A DNA stretch of 64,000 nucleotides, from NCBI RefSeq assembly GCF_012274275.1, contig NZ_JAANZA010000001.1, positions 1,054,001 to 1,118,000 on the forward strand, read 5' to 3'. A program made the position numbers and the translations under genes. Of the stretch, positions 1-8,502 are shown one piece after another. Position 1 is the stretch's first letter. Each line of letters opens with the position of its first letter. The notes beneath the pieces are model-generated. The model was not told where the DNA came from. It saw only the letters and a program-made list of their open reading frames with translations, and searched no databases. This stretch comes from Cryobacterium sp. BB307. GTDB lineage: Bacteria > Actinomycetota > Actinomycetes > Actinomycetales > Microbacteriaceae.

Positions 1-1
1 T

Positions 2-622
2 GACAATACCGCACGCATTGCGCGAGCGGCGGGCGCCCACGTCCTTTCACACGCGATCAATCTCGGGGTCGGTGCGGCCATGGGAACCGCATTCAAGTAC
101 GCGGTCCTGAACGGCTACGACGCGGTCATCCAATTCGACGGGGATGGTCAGCATCGGGCGGAACAAATCTCAGAGCTCATTGCGGCCGCCGAACACTCCG
201 ACATCGTCATCGGAAGTCGCTTTGCGAATGGCGGGTCGTTCAAATCGTCCGCCACGAGACGAAACGTTCAACGATTCATCGCGTGGGTTACGTCGGCGTT
301 TGCTCGCACGCGACTCACCGACGCGACGAGCGGATTCCGGATTGCCGGCCCCCGGGCGCTCCAAGTGTTTGCAGAACATTACCCGGTCGAGTGGCTTGGC
401 GACACCGTTGAGTCGATCGTCCTCGCGACCCGGCAGGGGCTCAGCGTTTCGGAGATCCCCGTGGTCATGAACGAACGGGCTGGGGGCGTTCCTTCTCAGT
501 CAGTGTTTCGAGCCACTCTCTATACAGGTCGAATTCTCTTCATCCTTGGACTCGCGACCATTCGAAGCGTGCCTCCGCAGATAAAGGCGTTGAAATTGCG
601 AGAACAAGAGGCGGGGGCGTGA
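2..622 (+). CDS. Glycosyltransferase family 2, DPM1-like (5' end outside window)
   Basis: The frame is open from base 2, so the gene starts before the window and only its C-terminal part of about 206 residues is visible. It reads DNTARIARAAGAHVL at once, which resembles the segment following the DDGSxDxT motif of GT-A polyprenyl-phosphate sugar synthases. The DGDGQH motif near residue 42 of the visible part is the usual metal/nucleotide-sugar DxD site. Proteins of this type commonly transfer a sugar from a nucleotide donor to polyprenyl phosphate at the inner membrane face; the actual sugar cannot be read from the sequence. The stop overlaps the GTG start of the DUF2304 gene (GTGA), so the two are translationally coupled. 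A GT2 followed by DUF2304 and a multi-membrane-spanning protein is a recurrent actinobacterial module. Confidence 0.85.
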   Translation, partial: DNTARIARAAGAHVLSHAINLGVGAAMGTAFKYAVLNGYDAVIQFDGDGQHRAEQISELIAAAEHSDIVIGSRFANGGSFKSSATRRNVQRFIAWVTSAFARTRLTDATSGFRIAGPRALQVFAEHYPVEWLGDTVESIVLATRQGLSVSEIPVVMNERAGGVPSQSVFRATLYTGRILFILGLATIRSVPPQIKALKLREQEAGA

Positions 623-960
623 CACCTCAACTCGTCGCGATCGTGCTTGCGGTCGTCCTGCTCATCGTGGTCATCTTGCTTCTTCGGTCCTACGTTCTGC
701 CCGAGAAGTACGCAGTGATATGGCTCGTTGCTGCAGTCTCGGCCATCATTCTCTCCGCGTGGCCAGGTCTCCTGGACACGGTTGCGCGATTCCTGGGAAT
801 CGGGCAACCGATCAACCTGCTCTTCGTCGGCGGCTTCTTTGTCGTGCTGCTGCTTCTCATGCAAGTTAGTCTCGAGTTAGCCCGCACGCGAGACGAACTC
901 CGCAAGGTGGTTCAGAAGCTCGCCCTCGATATCGAAAGGCGTCCGCATGACGACGCTTGA
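619..960 (+). CDS. DUF2304 domain membrane protein
   Basis: This 113-residue protein has three hydrophobic stretches (about residues 5-22, 33-52 and 66-86) and a charged C-terminal tail rich in Arg, Glu and Lys. Size, topology and position directly after a GT2 gene fit the DUF2304 family, small membrane proteins usually linked to polyprenyl-phosphate glycosyltransferases. No enzymatic motif is visible; a role as membrane partner or flipping aid for the lipid-linked sugar is inference. The GTG start overlaps the upstream stop by 4 bp, and the 3' end overlaps the next gene by 14 bp, so the three genes form a tight operon. Confidence 0.75.
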   Translation: MTPQLVAIVLAVVLLIVVILLLRSYVLPEKYAVIWLVAAVSAIILSAWPGLLDTVARFLGIGQPINLLFVGGFFVVLLLLMQVSLELARTRDELRKVVQKLALDIERRPHDDA

Positions 961-2539
961 CGCTTTACCCCGTCCCCGTTCCTTCGGTGCCTTTCTTCGG
1001 TCGATTCGCCTGATTCACCTGGCGCCGGTGCTCGCGCTTGTCGCGCTCAGTGCCTGGGCATTTGCTTCACCTATCGGCGCCGGGCCCGACGATGACTATC
1101 ACCTGGTGAGCGTCTGGTGTGCAAACGGCGGGAGCGCGGAGTGTACGCCGGGAGCTGAGTGGAACAACAGGACGGTTACACAAGCGCTTCCGGGTGTCGC
1201 GTGCTACGCGCAGGACGCAAGTCGCAGCGCTGGGTGCCAAAACGAAGTGTGGTCGACGCTGATGGAACAGCGCGCCTTGAGCGAGCGCGGAAACTTCGTC
1301 GGGGAGTATCCGCACGTCTATTACTCATCCATGCGAATCCTTGCCGGCGGAGACATCCAAACCAGTGCGCTGGTAATGAGGCTCATCAACGCAGCACTGT
1401 TCGTGGGGCTTGCGACGGCGCTGGCGTGGCTGCTTCCAGCACAGCGTCGCCGTACTCTCCTGTGGGGCTGGGTGGTTGTCCTTGTGCCACTGGGGATGTT
1501 TCTGATCCCGTCCAATAATCCGAGTGGATGGGCGATCACCGGGGTGGGGACCGCGTTCCTCGCCCTGCTTGGGTGGTTTGAGACACACGGACGAAGGCGG
1601 TGGGCGCTCGGCGCCCTCTATCTTGTCGGCGTTCTGATGGCGGCGGGCGCGCGGGGAGATGCTGCGGTCTACGCCGCTGGAGCGACGGTCACGGTGTTGA
1701 TCCTTACGGCGGCGCGGCAACGTCAGTGGGCCCTGCACGCCATTCTGCCCCTGGCTGGCTTTATCATCGCGGTCCTTTTCTTCTCGACATCCGGGCAAGC
1801 CGGTGTCTTCGCGGCAGGTTTCAGCGGAGGAGGGGGTGCGACCATTCCCATCTCCTCGGATCAGACCGGAGTGGAGGCGCCGCTCGCTGGCTTCGGGCTC
1901 GCTGCCTACAACCTGCTCATGCTTCCGTTCCTTTGGACGGGAGTGTGGGGATCATGGAGTCTGGGCTGGCTCGACACCCAGCTGCCGGCGATCGTGCAGT
2001 GGGCGGCAACGGCAGCATTTGTCGTCTTCGGATTCGCAGGGATCGGCTTGCTCACCTGGCGAAAAGCCATTGCGACAGGTGGCGTGCTGTTCGTCCTGAT
2101 TGCGCTTCCGGTGCACGTGCTGACGGCGGGGGGCGACAAGGTAGGGGCGAATCTGCAGCCTCGCTACCTGCTCCCGCTTATCGTGCTGCTCGTGTTCCTG
2201 CTGGTCTTCGAGCCCGCGGGTGCCCGCCTCCGATTCACCAGGGTGCAGACGTTCGTGATCCTCGGCGCGGTTGCGCTCGCGAACCTCGTCTCGTTGCAGG
2301 TCAACATCCGTCGCTACGTCACCGGGGCAGACCAGCAGGGTCTGAACCTCGACTCAGGCGCCGAGTGGTGGTGGGCAGGCTTCCCGGTCGGTCCGACGGC
2401 AGTGTGGGTGGTTGGCTCGCTGGCTTATGCAGGGTTGCTGGCCGTGCTCTGGCCACAGTTGAGTCGAGTGACCCCAGTGCTTCCTGAACCCCTGGAGTCC
2501 AGCCTCGTCCACGGAAGGTTCAATCGCTGGGCGTTGTGA
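947..2539 (+). CDS. DUF2142-type polytopic membrane protein (putative GT-C glycosyltransferase)
   Basis: This is a 530-residue protein with a first membrane segment at about residues 25-42, followed by a short exported loop containing AGPDDDYH. The remainder is about ten hydrophobic helices. An acidic motif just after the first helix is typical of GT-C enzymes, which use a polyprenyl-phosphate sugar on the outer membrane face, and DUF2142 proteins have this layout (ASPxGxGPDExxH). Together with the upstream GT2 and DUF2304 genes it would complete a three-part module: make a lipid-linked sugar, move it, and attach it to a wall polymer. The acceptor is unknown. Its end overlaps the convergent amidotransferase gene by 20 bp, so there is no room for a terminator between them. 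Confidence 0.7.
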   Translation: MTTLDALPRPRSFGAFLRSIRLIHLAPVLALVALSAWAFASPIGAGPDDDYHLVSVWCANGGSAECTPGAEWNNRTVTQALPGVACYAQDASRSAGCQNEVWSTLMEQRALSERGNFVGEYPHVYYSSMRILAGGDIQTSALVMRLINAALFVGLATALAWLLPAQRRRTLLWGWVVVLVPLGMFLIPSNNPSGWAITGVGTAFLALLGWFETHGRRRWALGALYLVGVLMAAGARGDAAVYAAGATVTVLILTAARQRQWALHAILPLAGFIIAVLFFSTSGQAGVFAAGFSGGGGATIPISSDQTGVEAPLAGFGLAAYNLLMLPFLWTGVWGSWSLGWLDTQLPAIVQWAATAAFVVFGFAGIGLLTWRKAIATGGVLFVLIALPVHVLTAGGDKVGANLQPRYLLPLIVLLVFLLVFEPAGARLRFTRVQTFVILGAVALANLVSLQVNIRRYVTGADQQGLNLDSGAEWWWAGFPVGPTAVWVVGSLAYAGLLAVLWPQLSRVTPVLPEPLESSLVHGRFNRWAL

Positions 2540-4370
2540 GCGTCGGCAGCGTCGCGCCTTCATACAGCCGCGGTGTGCGGTTGATGGTGTTGATGGCGTG
2601 CGTGAAGTCGACGCCGACGATGTCGAGATACCACTTGAGGTTCGGGTAGCGCGGCGTGTTCTCTTCTTGCACGAGACGCAGGGCTTCGTCGCGAGTAAGG
2701 TCGCCCTCGCGCACCTGGTTGCTGCGGAAAGTGTCATGCTCAGTGAAGCCGGCGATCGTGTAATACGCGTAGTTGTAGAACGCCGCCGTTCCGTCGCCGA
2801 TGCGCCACGTGGTCTGGGTGTCGGGGGCGCGCTCCCAATCGTACTCGCCGTCGAGTGTGTCTTCGATCTGCTTCTCGTCCCACCGCCAGTAGTCGAAGAT
2901 GTGGAAGTAGTCACTCTTCTTCGTGAAGCTGCGGTAATACTCGCCCGAGAGGGTGTCCCACAGTGAGCGGTTGAAATAACCGGGGCTCTTCAGCATGGCG
3001 CGACCCCTAAGCGACTGGTAGCGCAACTGCTTCATCGCACCGTGGCTGTAGACACGCTCTTCAGCGAAGTCGGGAGGCACGCCGAGAAAGCCCGACTTGA
3101 AGTGGGTGACTTCGAGCGGGTTTATGCCCCACAGGTTGAGGCTGATCCCGGTCTGCCGCTTGATCGTTTCGACGTGACGGAAGAAGTGCTTGTCACCCGC
3201 GGTGAGCACGCTGAGCATTCCGAGGTGGGGTGACTTGAGCCAGGCCGTGAGGTTGCGCCGAATGTAGTCTCGCTTCTTCGTGATGTCGGGGGCCACGATG
3301 ATGTTTTCCACGCCCAGCTGGGCAGACATGCGGCTGACGTTTCGGCGGCCGAGATCGGTGACCATGCCCCAGTCGTACGTGTACGTGATGGGGCGCAGTT
3401 TGAGCTCATGGATGATGAGGTGCAGGCCGTACGAACTGTCGCGACCACCGGAGAAGGGCACGACCACTTCGTCGCCGTGCGAGCGTCGGTAGGGCTCGAT
3501 CAGTTCGAAAAGCTCTTCCTTAGGCCGGGGGTGATTGCGCGGCTTGTAGTTGAGGCAGTAGTTGCACACGCCGTCTTCGTCGAAGGCGATGTACGGCATG
3601 GTCTCGGGCAGAATGCATCGCGTGCACCGGCGGAGATTGTGGGTGGGGTACTGGAGGAGGCTCTCCTCTTTCGCGGAGTAGCCGAGCCCGGGGACGAGGT
3701 CGATCGAACGGTTCGCCCACTCGACGATGGCGACCTCGTCCTCTTGCGCCGGAACTTCCAGGATGACGGCGTCGCGAACCTGGCGGATGTTCTCGGCGCC
3801 GAGTTGCTCGAGCGGATAGCTCTCAGAAGAGAAGGCGACACCGTTGGACTTGTCGCCGAGGAAGAGGCTGCCGTTGTTGGAGAAAAGCAGCAACTTCCCG
3901 AGCCGGGGGATGAGGGCGGCGCACGCGACCACTCCCTCGGTGAGCTCGAGCACGCGCTCAGCCGCGGTTTCGACTGTTCCGCCTTCTTCAAGGTGCGTGG
4001 CGATGATGGCCGGAATCACCTCGGTGTCGATCTCCAGCTCAGGGGTCTTGCTGATCAGCGGCCACACTTCCGTGTGATTGACAACGATGCCGTTGTGCAG
4101 CACCACGATCTGCTCCCGCATCACCGGCTGGTTGTCTGCGGTGCCGTTGGTCACGAGCCGGCTGTGACCGAAGAAGAGGGCCCCAACCGAAGGGATGCGC
4201 TTCAGGAGGCGGTCAATCGGGAGGTCTGCACGGTAGGCGTTGTAGGCGTCCTTGCCCCGAACCACCATGCCGCTCGAATCGCGACCACGCTGCTGTGCGT
4301 GCTTGACCAGTGTCTTCACCGACCCGGAGTCGAGGCTGTCTGGGCCGACAAAGCCAAAGATTCCGCACAC
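2520..4370 (-). CDS. Fused class II glutaminase / PP-loop sugar amidotransferase
   Basis: This 616-residue fusion starts at GTG 4370, giving Met-Cys-Gly-Ile-Phe-Gly so that processing exposes Cys as the N-terminal nucleophile; a GGAG lies 9 nt upstream. Residues 1 to about 215 are an Ntn class II glutaminase with QRGRDSSGM, GHSRLVTNG, LHNGIVVN and IDTEV, matching GlmS/PurF substrate-binding segments. At about 247-273 a zinc ribbon (CTRC...CNYC) is intact, followed by the PP-loop PFSGGRDSS near 303 and a WbpG/PseA-like C-terminal region. WbpG-like enzymes adenylate an acetamido group and replace it with ammonia, giving an acetamidino sugar. Here glutaminase and synthetase are one chain, so no HisH partner should be needed. 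It is not glucosamine-6-phosphate synthase, because the sugar isomerase domains are absent. The substrate is unknown; pseudaminic acid or the diacetamido-uronic acid are candidates. Confidence 0.8.
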   Translation of the reverse strand: MCGIFGFVGPDSLDSGSVKTLVKHAQQRGRDSSGMVVRGKDAYNAYRADLPIDRLLKRIPSVGALFFGHSRLVTNGTADNQPVMREQIVVLHNGIVVNHTEVWPLISKTPELEIDTEVIPAIIATHLEEGGTVETAAERVLELTEGVVACAALIPRLGKLLLFSNNGSLFLGDKSNGVAFSSESYPLEQLGAENIRQVRDAVILEVPAQEDEVAIVEWANRSIDLVPGLGYSAKEESLLQYPTHNLRRCTRCILPETMPYIAFDEDGVCNYCLNYKPRNHPRPKEELFELIEPYRRSHGDEVVVPFSGGRDSSYGLHLIIHELKLRPITYTYDWGMVTDLGRRNVSRMSAQLGVENIIVAPDITKKRDYIRRNLTAWLKSPHLGMLSVLTAGDKHFFRHVETIKRQTGISLNLWGINPLEVTHFKSGFLGVPPDFAEERVYSHGAMKQLRYQSLRGRAMLKSPGYFNRSLWDTLSGEYYRSFTKKSDYFHIFDYWRWDEKQIEDTLDGEYDWERAPDTQTTWRIGDGTAAFYNYAYYTIAGFTEHDTFRSNQVREGDLTRDEALRLVQEENTPRYPNLKWYLDIVGVDFTHAINTINRTPRLYEGATLPTLTTPSD

Positions 4371-4564
4371 GTATGATTTCTCCGATTCCGAGGAGGGGTT
4401 TGCAGCCGACATCATGCTGCTAAGGCCAGCAGGCCAAGGCCAAGAGGCAAAGAGCCGTTCAATTATGCCACGTTGGACTTGACCAAGCGCTGCATGCGCG
4501 ATCCGGCGCAATCCAGAAGCTTCGCTCGGTTGCTTCTCGCAGGATAAGCGAAGGGTGCCCTCGT

Positions 4565-4570
4565 TACGCT
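4565..4570 (+). promoter_or_regulatory. -10 element, probable leaderless start of glycosyltransferase gene
   Basis: TACGCT lies exactly 6 nt before the GTG at 4577, and no Shine-Dalgarno sequence is visible. TAnnnT placed 6-7 nt before the start codon is the usual arrangement of leaderless actinobacterial transcripts. No convincing -35 box was seen. Confidence 0.4.
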
Positions 4571-4576
4571 TTCGAC

Positions 4577-5722
4577 GTGTCTCGCCCGCAATTCACGTCA
4601 GTCAAAAGAGCGCTTGTTGTCTCCTATTCACCAGTGACCCGCGACGCTCGGGTTACGAAACAGATCGGCTGGCTCGAGTCTGCTGGTTACCGCGTTGATG
4701 TCCTCAGTCGCGGCCCCGAGGCCCCTGGTGCGACGGGCCGATTTCTTCGGATCGGCTATCCGAATCTTCTCGTAAGACTTGCCATCTACGTTTTTCTTTC
4801 TCCGCGCGCTCGCTTCCATCGACTCGTGGGGCGAAGACTGCCGATATCGGACCTTGCGGGTCACAAATACGATCTCATGGTCGTGAACGACCTCCATTTG
4901 CTGCCCTGGGTTGTGGAAGTTGCCAGCGATCTTTCCAAAGGGCCGGTGACGCTCGACCTGCACGAAGTGTATTCCGGCACCGTTTCCGGCCCACTCTTCA
5001 GATTTCTCCACGGCCGATACGACAGTTGGCTCTTGACGTTTGTGCCTTCCCCCGTTTTCACCAAGCGACTTACGGTCGCCGAGGGCATCGCGGATTACTA
5101 CCGAGACAGGTACGGCATACCTCGGCCCGATGTGATCAAGAATGTGGCTCCATATCAAGAACTTGAACCGTCCCCTGTCGATCCAGAGAGGATCGTGCTC
5201 GTGCATCACGGCTATGCCGCGACCGCGCGTGGCATTGACGTCATGCTCGATGCCGTGCTTGAACTCGAGCCCCGATTTGTCTTCGTGCTCATGGTGCTCG
5301 GGAATCGGCGTTCGCTTGCTCCGCTGCGTCGGCATCCAGCGGTTGTAGCAGGCAGAGTTGAATTTCGTTCTCCTGTGCCTGTCACAGAAGTTGCGTCGGC
5401 GCTGAACGACTGCGACCTCGGGGTGATGTTCCTCCCGCCCCGCTTCCTCAACAACGTCTACGCGTTGCCGAACAAGTTCTTCGAGGCAGTTCAGGCACGT
5501 CTCGGGATCGTGATCGGGGAGAGTCAGGAGATGGTCGGCTTCGTTCGGGACTACGGCTTGGGCATCATCGTTACGGGTTGGGAGGCTTCTGACTTGGCGG
5601 CGGCAATCAACAGATTGTCGACCGAGGAGATAGTTGCCATGAAGACGGCAGCTTCTCTGGCGGCTTCGGACCTCTCAACAAGGGGCGAAGGGCCGAAATT
5701 TCTGTCCCACGTCGGTGCATAG
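4577..5722 (+). CDS. Glycosyltransferase, GT-B fold (GT4-like)
   Basis: This 381-residue soluble protein begins VSRPQFTSVKRALVVSYSPV and contains SYSPVTRDARVTKQI, a GT-B N-terminal strand and loop. A C-terminal donor-binding region has LPNKFFEAVQARLGIVIG at about residues 297-314. Two other genes here (9726-10871 minus, 12280-13440 plus) share both the N-terminal pattern and the LPNKFF(D/E)xVQARLG signature, so the three are paralogues that probably add different sugars or make different linkages in the same repeat unit. Likely a cytoplasmic nucleotide-sugar-dependent transferase acting on the lipid-linked oligosaccharide. It stands alone, divergent from the fused amidotransferase and convergent with the UDP-sugar dehydrogenase. 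Confidence 0.75.
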   Translation: MSRPQFTSVKRALVVSYSPVTRDARVTKQIGWLESAGYRVDVLSRGPEAPGATGRFLRIGYPNLLVRLAIYVFLSPRARFHRLVGRRLPISDLAGHKYDLMVVNDLHLLPWVVEVASDLSKGPVTLDLHEVYSGTVSGPLFRFLHGRYDSWLLTFVPSPVFTKRLTVAEGIADYYRDRYGIPRPDVIKNVAPYQELEPSPVDPERIVLVHHGYAATARGIDVMLDAVLELEPRFVFVLMVLGNRRSLAPLRRHPAVVAGRVEFRSPVPVTEVASALNDCDLGVMFLPPRFLNNVYALPNKFFEAVQARLGIVIGESQEMVGFVRDYGLGIIVTGWEASDLAAAINRLSTEEIVAMKTAASLAASDLSTRGEGPKFLSHVGA

Positions 5723-5881
5723 CCTCCACTCTTGGGGTCATTATTGGGACCTGCGAGGTTGCGTTATAGGCATCCTTGCTCCCTTGTGACACTTCTCAAG
5801 TCGGGGAGAGGGCCCGCGGTTCCTGGCTGCGGTTGGCCTGAGTTCGGAACCGGCTAAGGCTAATTCTCAGGGGACTGATCC

Positions 5882-7180
5882 TCAAGCGGCCAGCTTTCCG
5901 ATGACCCGGTAGGCGACACCCGGCCACTGCTCGGCGGACGAAACCCGTCGTCCGTCGATGAATGCCTTGATGCCTGGCAGGTCATCAGCTTTGAGCGCGC
6001 GATATTCGTCGTGGTCGGCCTGAACCACTGCGGCGTCGACGGACTCGCCCAAATGGTATGGCGCGAATCCGAGGCGAACGAGTTCTTCATCGTCAAAGAG
6101 CGGGTCGTGCACGAGCGGCACTGCGCCGCGCGCCTTCAGCGCCTCTACGGCGCCGAAGACCCCGGAGAATGCAGTTTCTTTCACCCCGCCGCGGTAGGCG
6201 GCTCCGAGGACAGCAACTCTCGCACCGGTGAGGTCTCCGTAAGCCCCCTCCAGCAAGCCAATGGTGTACTCGGGCATGCCGGCATTCGCGGCGCGGGCCG
6301 CGGATACGACGGTGGCCTCAGGGTCAGTCCACAGGTACAGCCGCGGGTACACCGGGATGCAGTGACCGCCGACGGCGATACCGGGCTGATGGATGTGACT
6401 GTACGGCTGTGAGTTCGACGCCTCGATCACCTGGTAGACATCGATTCCCGCAGTCGCGGCGAACCGCGCGAACTGGTTCGCGAGCCCGATGTTCACATCA
6501 CGGTAGGTCGTTTCCGCGAGTTTCGCGAGCTCAGATGCCTCGGCACTGCCGAGGTCCCAGACCCCGTTCCCGCGGGGCAGGTCGGGGCGATCATCGAAGT
6601 CGAGCACGGCGCGGTAGAACTCGACTGCGCGCTGAGCACCGCGCTCCGAGAGTCCGCCAACGAGCTTGGGGTACTTGCGGAGGTCCTCGAACACCCGACC
6701 GGTGAGCACGCGCTCCGGGGAGAAGACGAGGTCGAAGTCGACCCCCTCCTTCAGTCCGGATGCTTCTTCGAGAAGTGGCTTCCATCTTGTGCGCGTAGTA
6801 CCAACTGGGAGAGTCGTCTCGTAGGACACAAGGGTGCCGGGGGTCAACACCTCGCCCAGAGACCTGGTTGCGGCATCCATCCATCCGAAGTCCGGCTCAG
6901 CGGTGACCTCGTCGACAAAGAGCGGCACGACAAGCACGACGGCGTCGGCTCCGGGCACGGCCTCGGAGTAGTCGGTGGTGGCGCGGAGCTTGCCGGCTGG
7001 AACGAGCTCGGAAAGCATTTCTTGAAGGTGTGCCTCGTTGGGGAACGGCTCGATGCCCTGGTTGACGAGGTCAACTGTGCGTTGGGAAACGTCAACGCCG
7101 ACCACGTCATGGCCCTTGCTGGCGAACTGGACAGCGAGCGGAAGCCCGATCTTGCCGAGGGCGATGACGGCGATCTTCAA
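5882..7180 (-). CDS. UDP-N-acetyl-hexosamine 6-dehydrogenase (WbpA/WecC-like nucleotide sugar dehydrogenase)
   Basis: A 432-residue NAD-dependent dehydrogenase that oxidises C6 of a UDP-HexNAc twice to the uronic acid. The Rossmann motif is at the N-terminus (IALGKIGLPLA; the first glycine of the usual GLGxxG is Ala). The UDP-sugar DH central and C-terminal domains follow, with the catalytic Cys in GGHCIPVYP at about residue 273. Start chosen at TTG 7180, preceded by GGAGAG 7 nt away; longer in-frame starts would add a segment unlike the family. With the oxidoreductase, aminotransferase and acetyltransferase genes at 19.3-22 kb it can supply UDP-2,3-diacetamido-2,3-dideoxy-uronic acid as in the Wbp pathway. 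Whether the substrate is UDP-GlcNAc or UDP-ManNAc is not visible, so no gene symbol is given. Confidence 0.85.
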   Translation of the reverse strand: MKIAVIALGKIGLPLAVQFASKGHDVVGVDVSQRTVDLVNQGIEPFPNEAHLQEMLSELVPAGKLRATTDYSEAVPGADAVVLVVPLFVDEVTAEPDFGWMDAATRSLGEVLTPGTLVSYETTLPVGTTRTRWKPLLEEASGLKEGVDFDLVFSPERVLTGRVFEDLRKYPKLVGGLSERGAQRAVEFYRAVLDFDDRPDLPRGNGVWDLGSAEASELAKLAETTYRDVNIGLANQFARFAATAGIDVYQVIEASNSQPYSHIHQPGIAVGGHCIPVYPRLYLWTDPEATVVSAARAANAGMPEYTIGLLEGAYGDLTGARVAVLGAAYRGGVKETAFSGVFGAVEALKARGAVPLVHDPLFDDEELVRLGFAPYHLGESVDAAVVQADHDEYRALKADDLPGIKAFIDGRRVSSAEQWPGVAYRVIGKLAA

Positions 7181-7233
7181 AGAGTCTCTCCAGGGGTTGA
7201 GTAGTTTGACGGGGTTGGCATGCTGGTTCAATG

Positions 7234-8391
7234 CTACGTGCGGATAATTGCGAGGCTCTCGTCGACAACACGCTCTGCGATCGCACTCAGGGAGAACTGG
7301 CCTGATGACCACTTTGCCAGTTCCGCGCGGTCAGGCGGTGGCAGTGGTGCCGCCGCAGCAGCGTTCATCGCCGTCGCAGCCTCGTCAACGTCGTACCCGA
7401 CGGCCACGCCGGCGTAGGGATGGTCCGCTTGGCGCAGAAACTCCACGGTTGGGCCTGGGCCGGCGAAAATGACAGGGCATCCGGCCGCGAGCGACGCGTA
7501 TACCTTGGTGGCGAGGGCATAGTTGTTCCTCGGGACGGGCGCCAGGCTGGCGACGGTGGCGGTGGCTGCGGCGAGGATGGTCGAGAGCGCCGCCGGTGGA
7601 ATCGGTGCGTAGAACTCCACAGACTTCTCAATCCCGAGCCCGCGCGCTTTGGCTTGCATCTCTTCACGGTCTTCGCCGTTGCCGTAGTACTCGAGGCGGG
7701 CACCGGGGTGCTGGTGCAGCACCTGGTGCATCGCTTCGACGAAGATTCCTGCGCCATGCCATTCCGAGTGTGTCCCGGCGTAGATGAACACCGGCGGCTC
7801 GGGCGGCGCCTGGCCGTCGTATCGGAAGTCTTTGGTCTCGGCGCCGAAACCGATCGGCACGGCGGGTGTCATGATCCCGGCGATGCGGAAGCGGTCAGTC
7901 AACGGTTGGTGCGCGGAGAAGAGCATCATTGCGCCGCTCAGACCCCATGCCTCGACACGGCGCAGCACACCCAGAATCAGGCGGGAACTCGTCACCATCT
8001 CGGCCGCCTCCGACCAGTAGTCGGCGGCGCGCACGACATACGGGGTGCGGCGAAGAGCGGCGACCACGCGGACCACCGCGACGGTCGTCGGCGGAGGCTC
8101 GACGACGTAGAGATCAGCTCTTCGGGAGAACAGCAGCCGGAAGGCGAGCGGGATGTCGAAACTCAAGTAGCTGAGATATCCGCGCACGTACTGCTGCCGA
8201 TCGCGCTTGACGGGCGCCCTGCGCACCTCGATGCCCCGGGGGTCATCAATGACCGCGCCCCGTGGCGGTTTCGCGGTCAGGATTGTGACGTCACAGCCGC
8301 GCTCCCGGAATTCTTCCGCCCAAGTGCGCAGAATCCCCGATGCCGCCGAGATTTCCGGCCCGAAGATCCGAGTGGCAATGACTACTCTCAT
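7234..8391 (-). CDS. Glycosyltransferase GT4-like, tandem copy B
   Basis: This 385-residue GT-B enzyme starts MRVVIATRIFGPEISAASG. The N-terminal acceptor domain is followed by a donor domain with FIYAGTHSEWHGAGIFVEA and a short C-terminal helix region. It is nearly identical along its length to the next gene (8503-9729), differing by scattered substitutions and a shorter C-terminus, so it is a recent tandem duplicate. Start at ATG 8391 is shared with the sister copy; GGGGAC lies just upstream. The frame upstream of the ATG is open but does not resemble the family. It probably transfers a nucleotide-activated sugar to the growing lipid-linked repeat unit; divergence may have changed donor or acceptor. 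Confidence 0.8.
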   Translation of the reverse strand: MRVVIATRIFGPEISAASGILRTWAEEFRERGCDVTILTAKPPRGAVIDDPRGIEVRRAPVKRDRQQYVRGYLSYLSFDIPLAFRLLFSRRADLYVVEPPPTTVAVVRVVAALRRTPYVVRAADYWSEAAEMVTSSRLILGVLRRVEAWGLSGAMMLFSAHQPLTDRFRIAGIMTPAVPIGFGAETKDFRYDGQAPPEPPVFIYAGTHSEWHGAGIFVEAMHQVLHQHPGARLEYYGNGEDREEMQAKARGLGIEKSVEFYAPIPPAALSTILAAATATVASLAPVPRNNYALATKVYASLAAGCPVIFAGPGPTVEFLRQADHPYAGVAVGYDVDEAATAMNAAAAAPLPPPDRAELAKWSSGQFSLSAIAERVVDESLAIIRT

Positions 8392-8418
8392 TTGTCCCCA
8401 GCGAGAACTCGACGTTTC

Positions 8419-8440
8419 GGAGTGGCGTGAGCGCCACTCC
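8419..8440. terminator. Perfect hairpin between tandem glycosyltransferase copies
   Basis: GGAGTGGCG and CGCCACTCC form a perfect 9-bp stem with a 4-nt loop (TGAG) in the 111-bp gap between the two copies. No T-run follows on either strand, so it may be an inefficient terminator, an RNA-processing or stability hairpin, or a remnant of the duplication junction. Confidence 0.4.
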
Positions 8441-8502
8441 GTCACCCCGCTCCTCCAATTAGCTCACTTGCTAGCTGTAGGGCGGCTGGACGCGGCTGGT
8501 GT

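Noticed and set aside
2520-4370. Glucosamine-6-phosphate synthase (glmS)
   Set aside because: Only the glutaminase domain is similar; the SIS isomerase domains are replaced by a zinc ribbon and PP-loop synthetase.
5817-5852. Inverted repeat CGGTTCC / GGAACCG as a terminator between convergent genes
   Set aside because: Only 7 bp of stem with a 22-nt loop and no T-run; could be chance.
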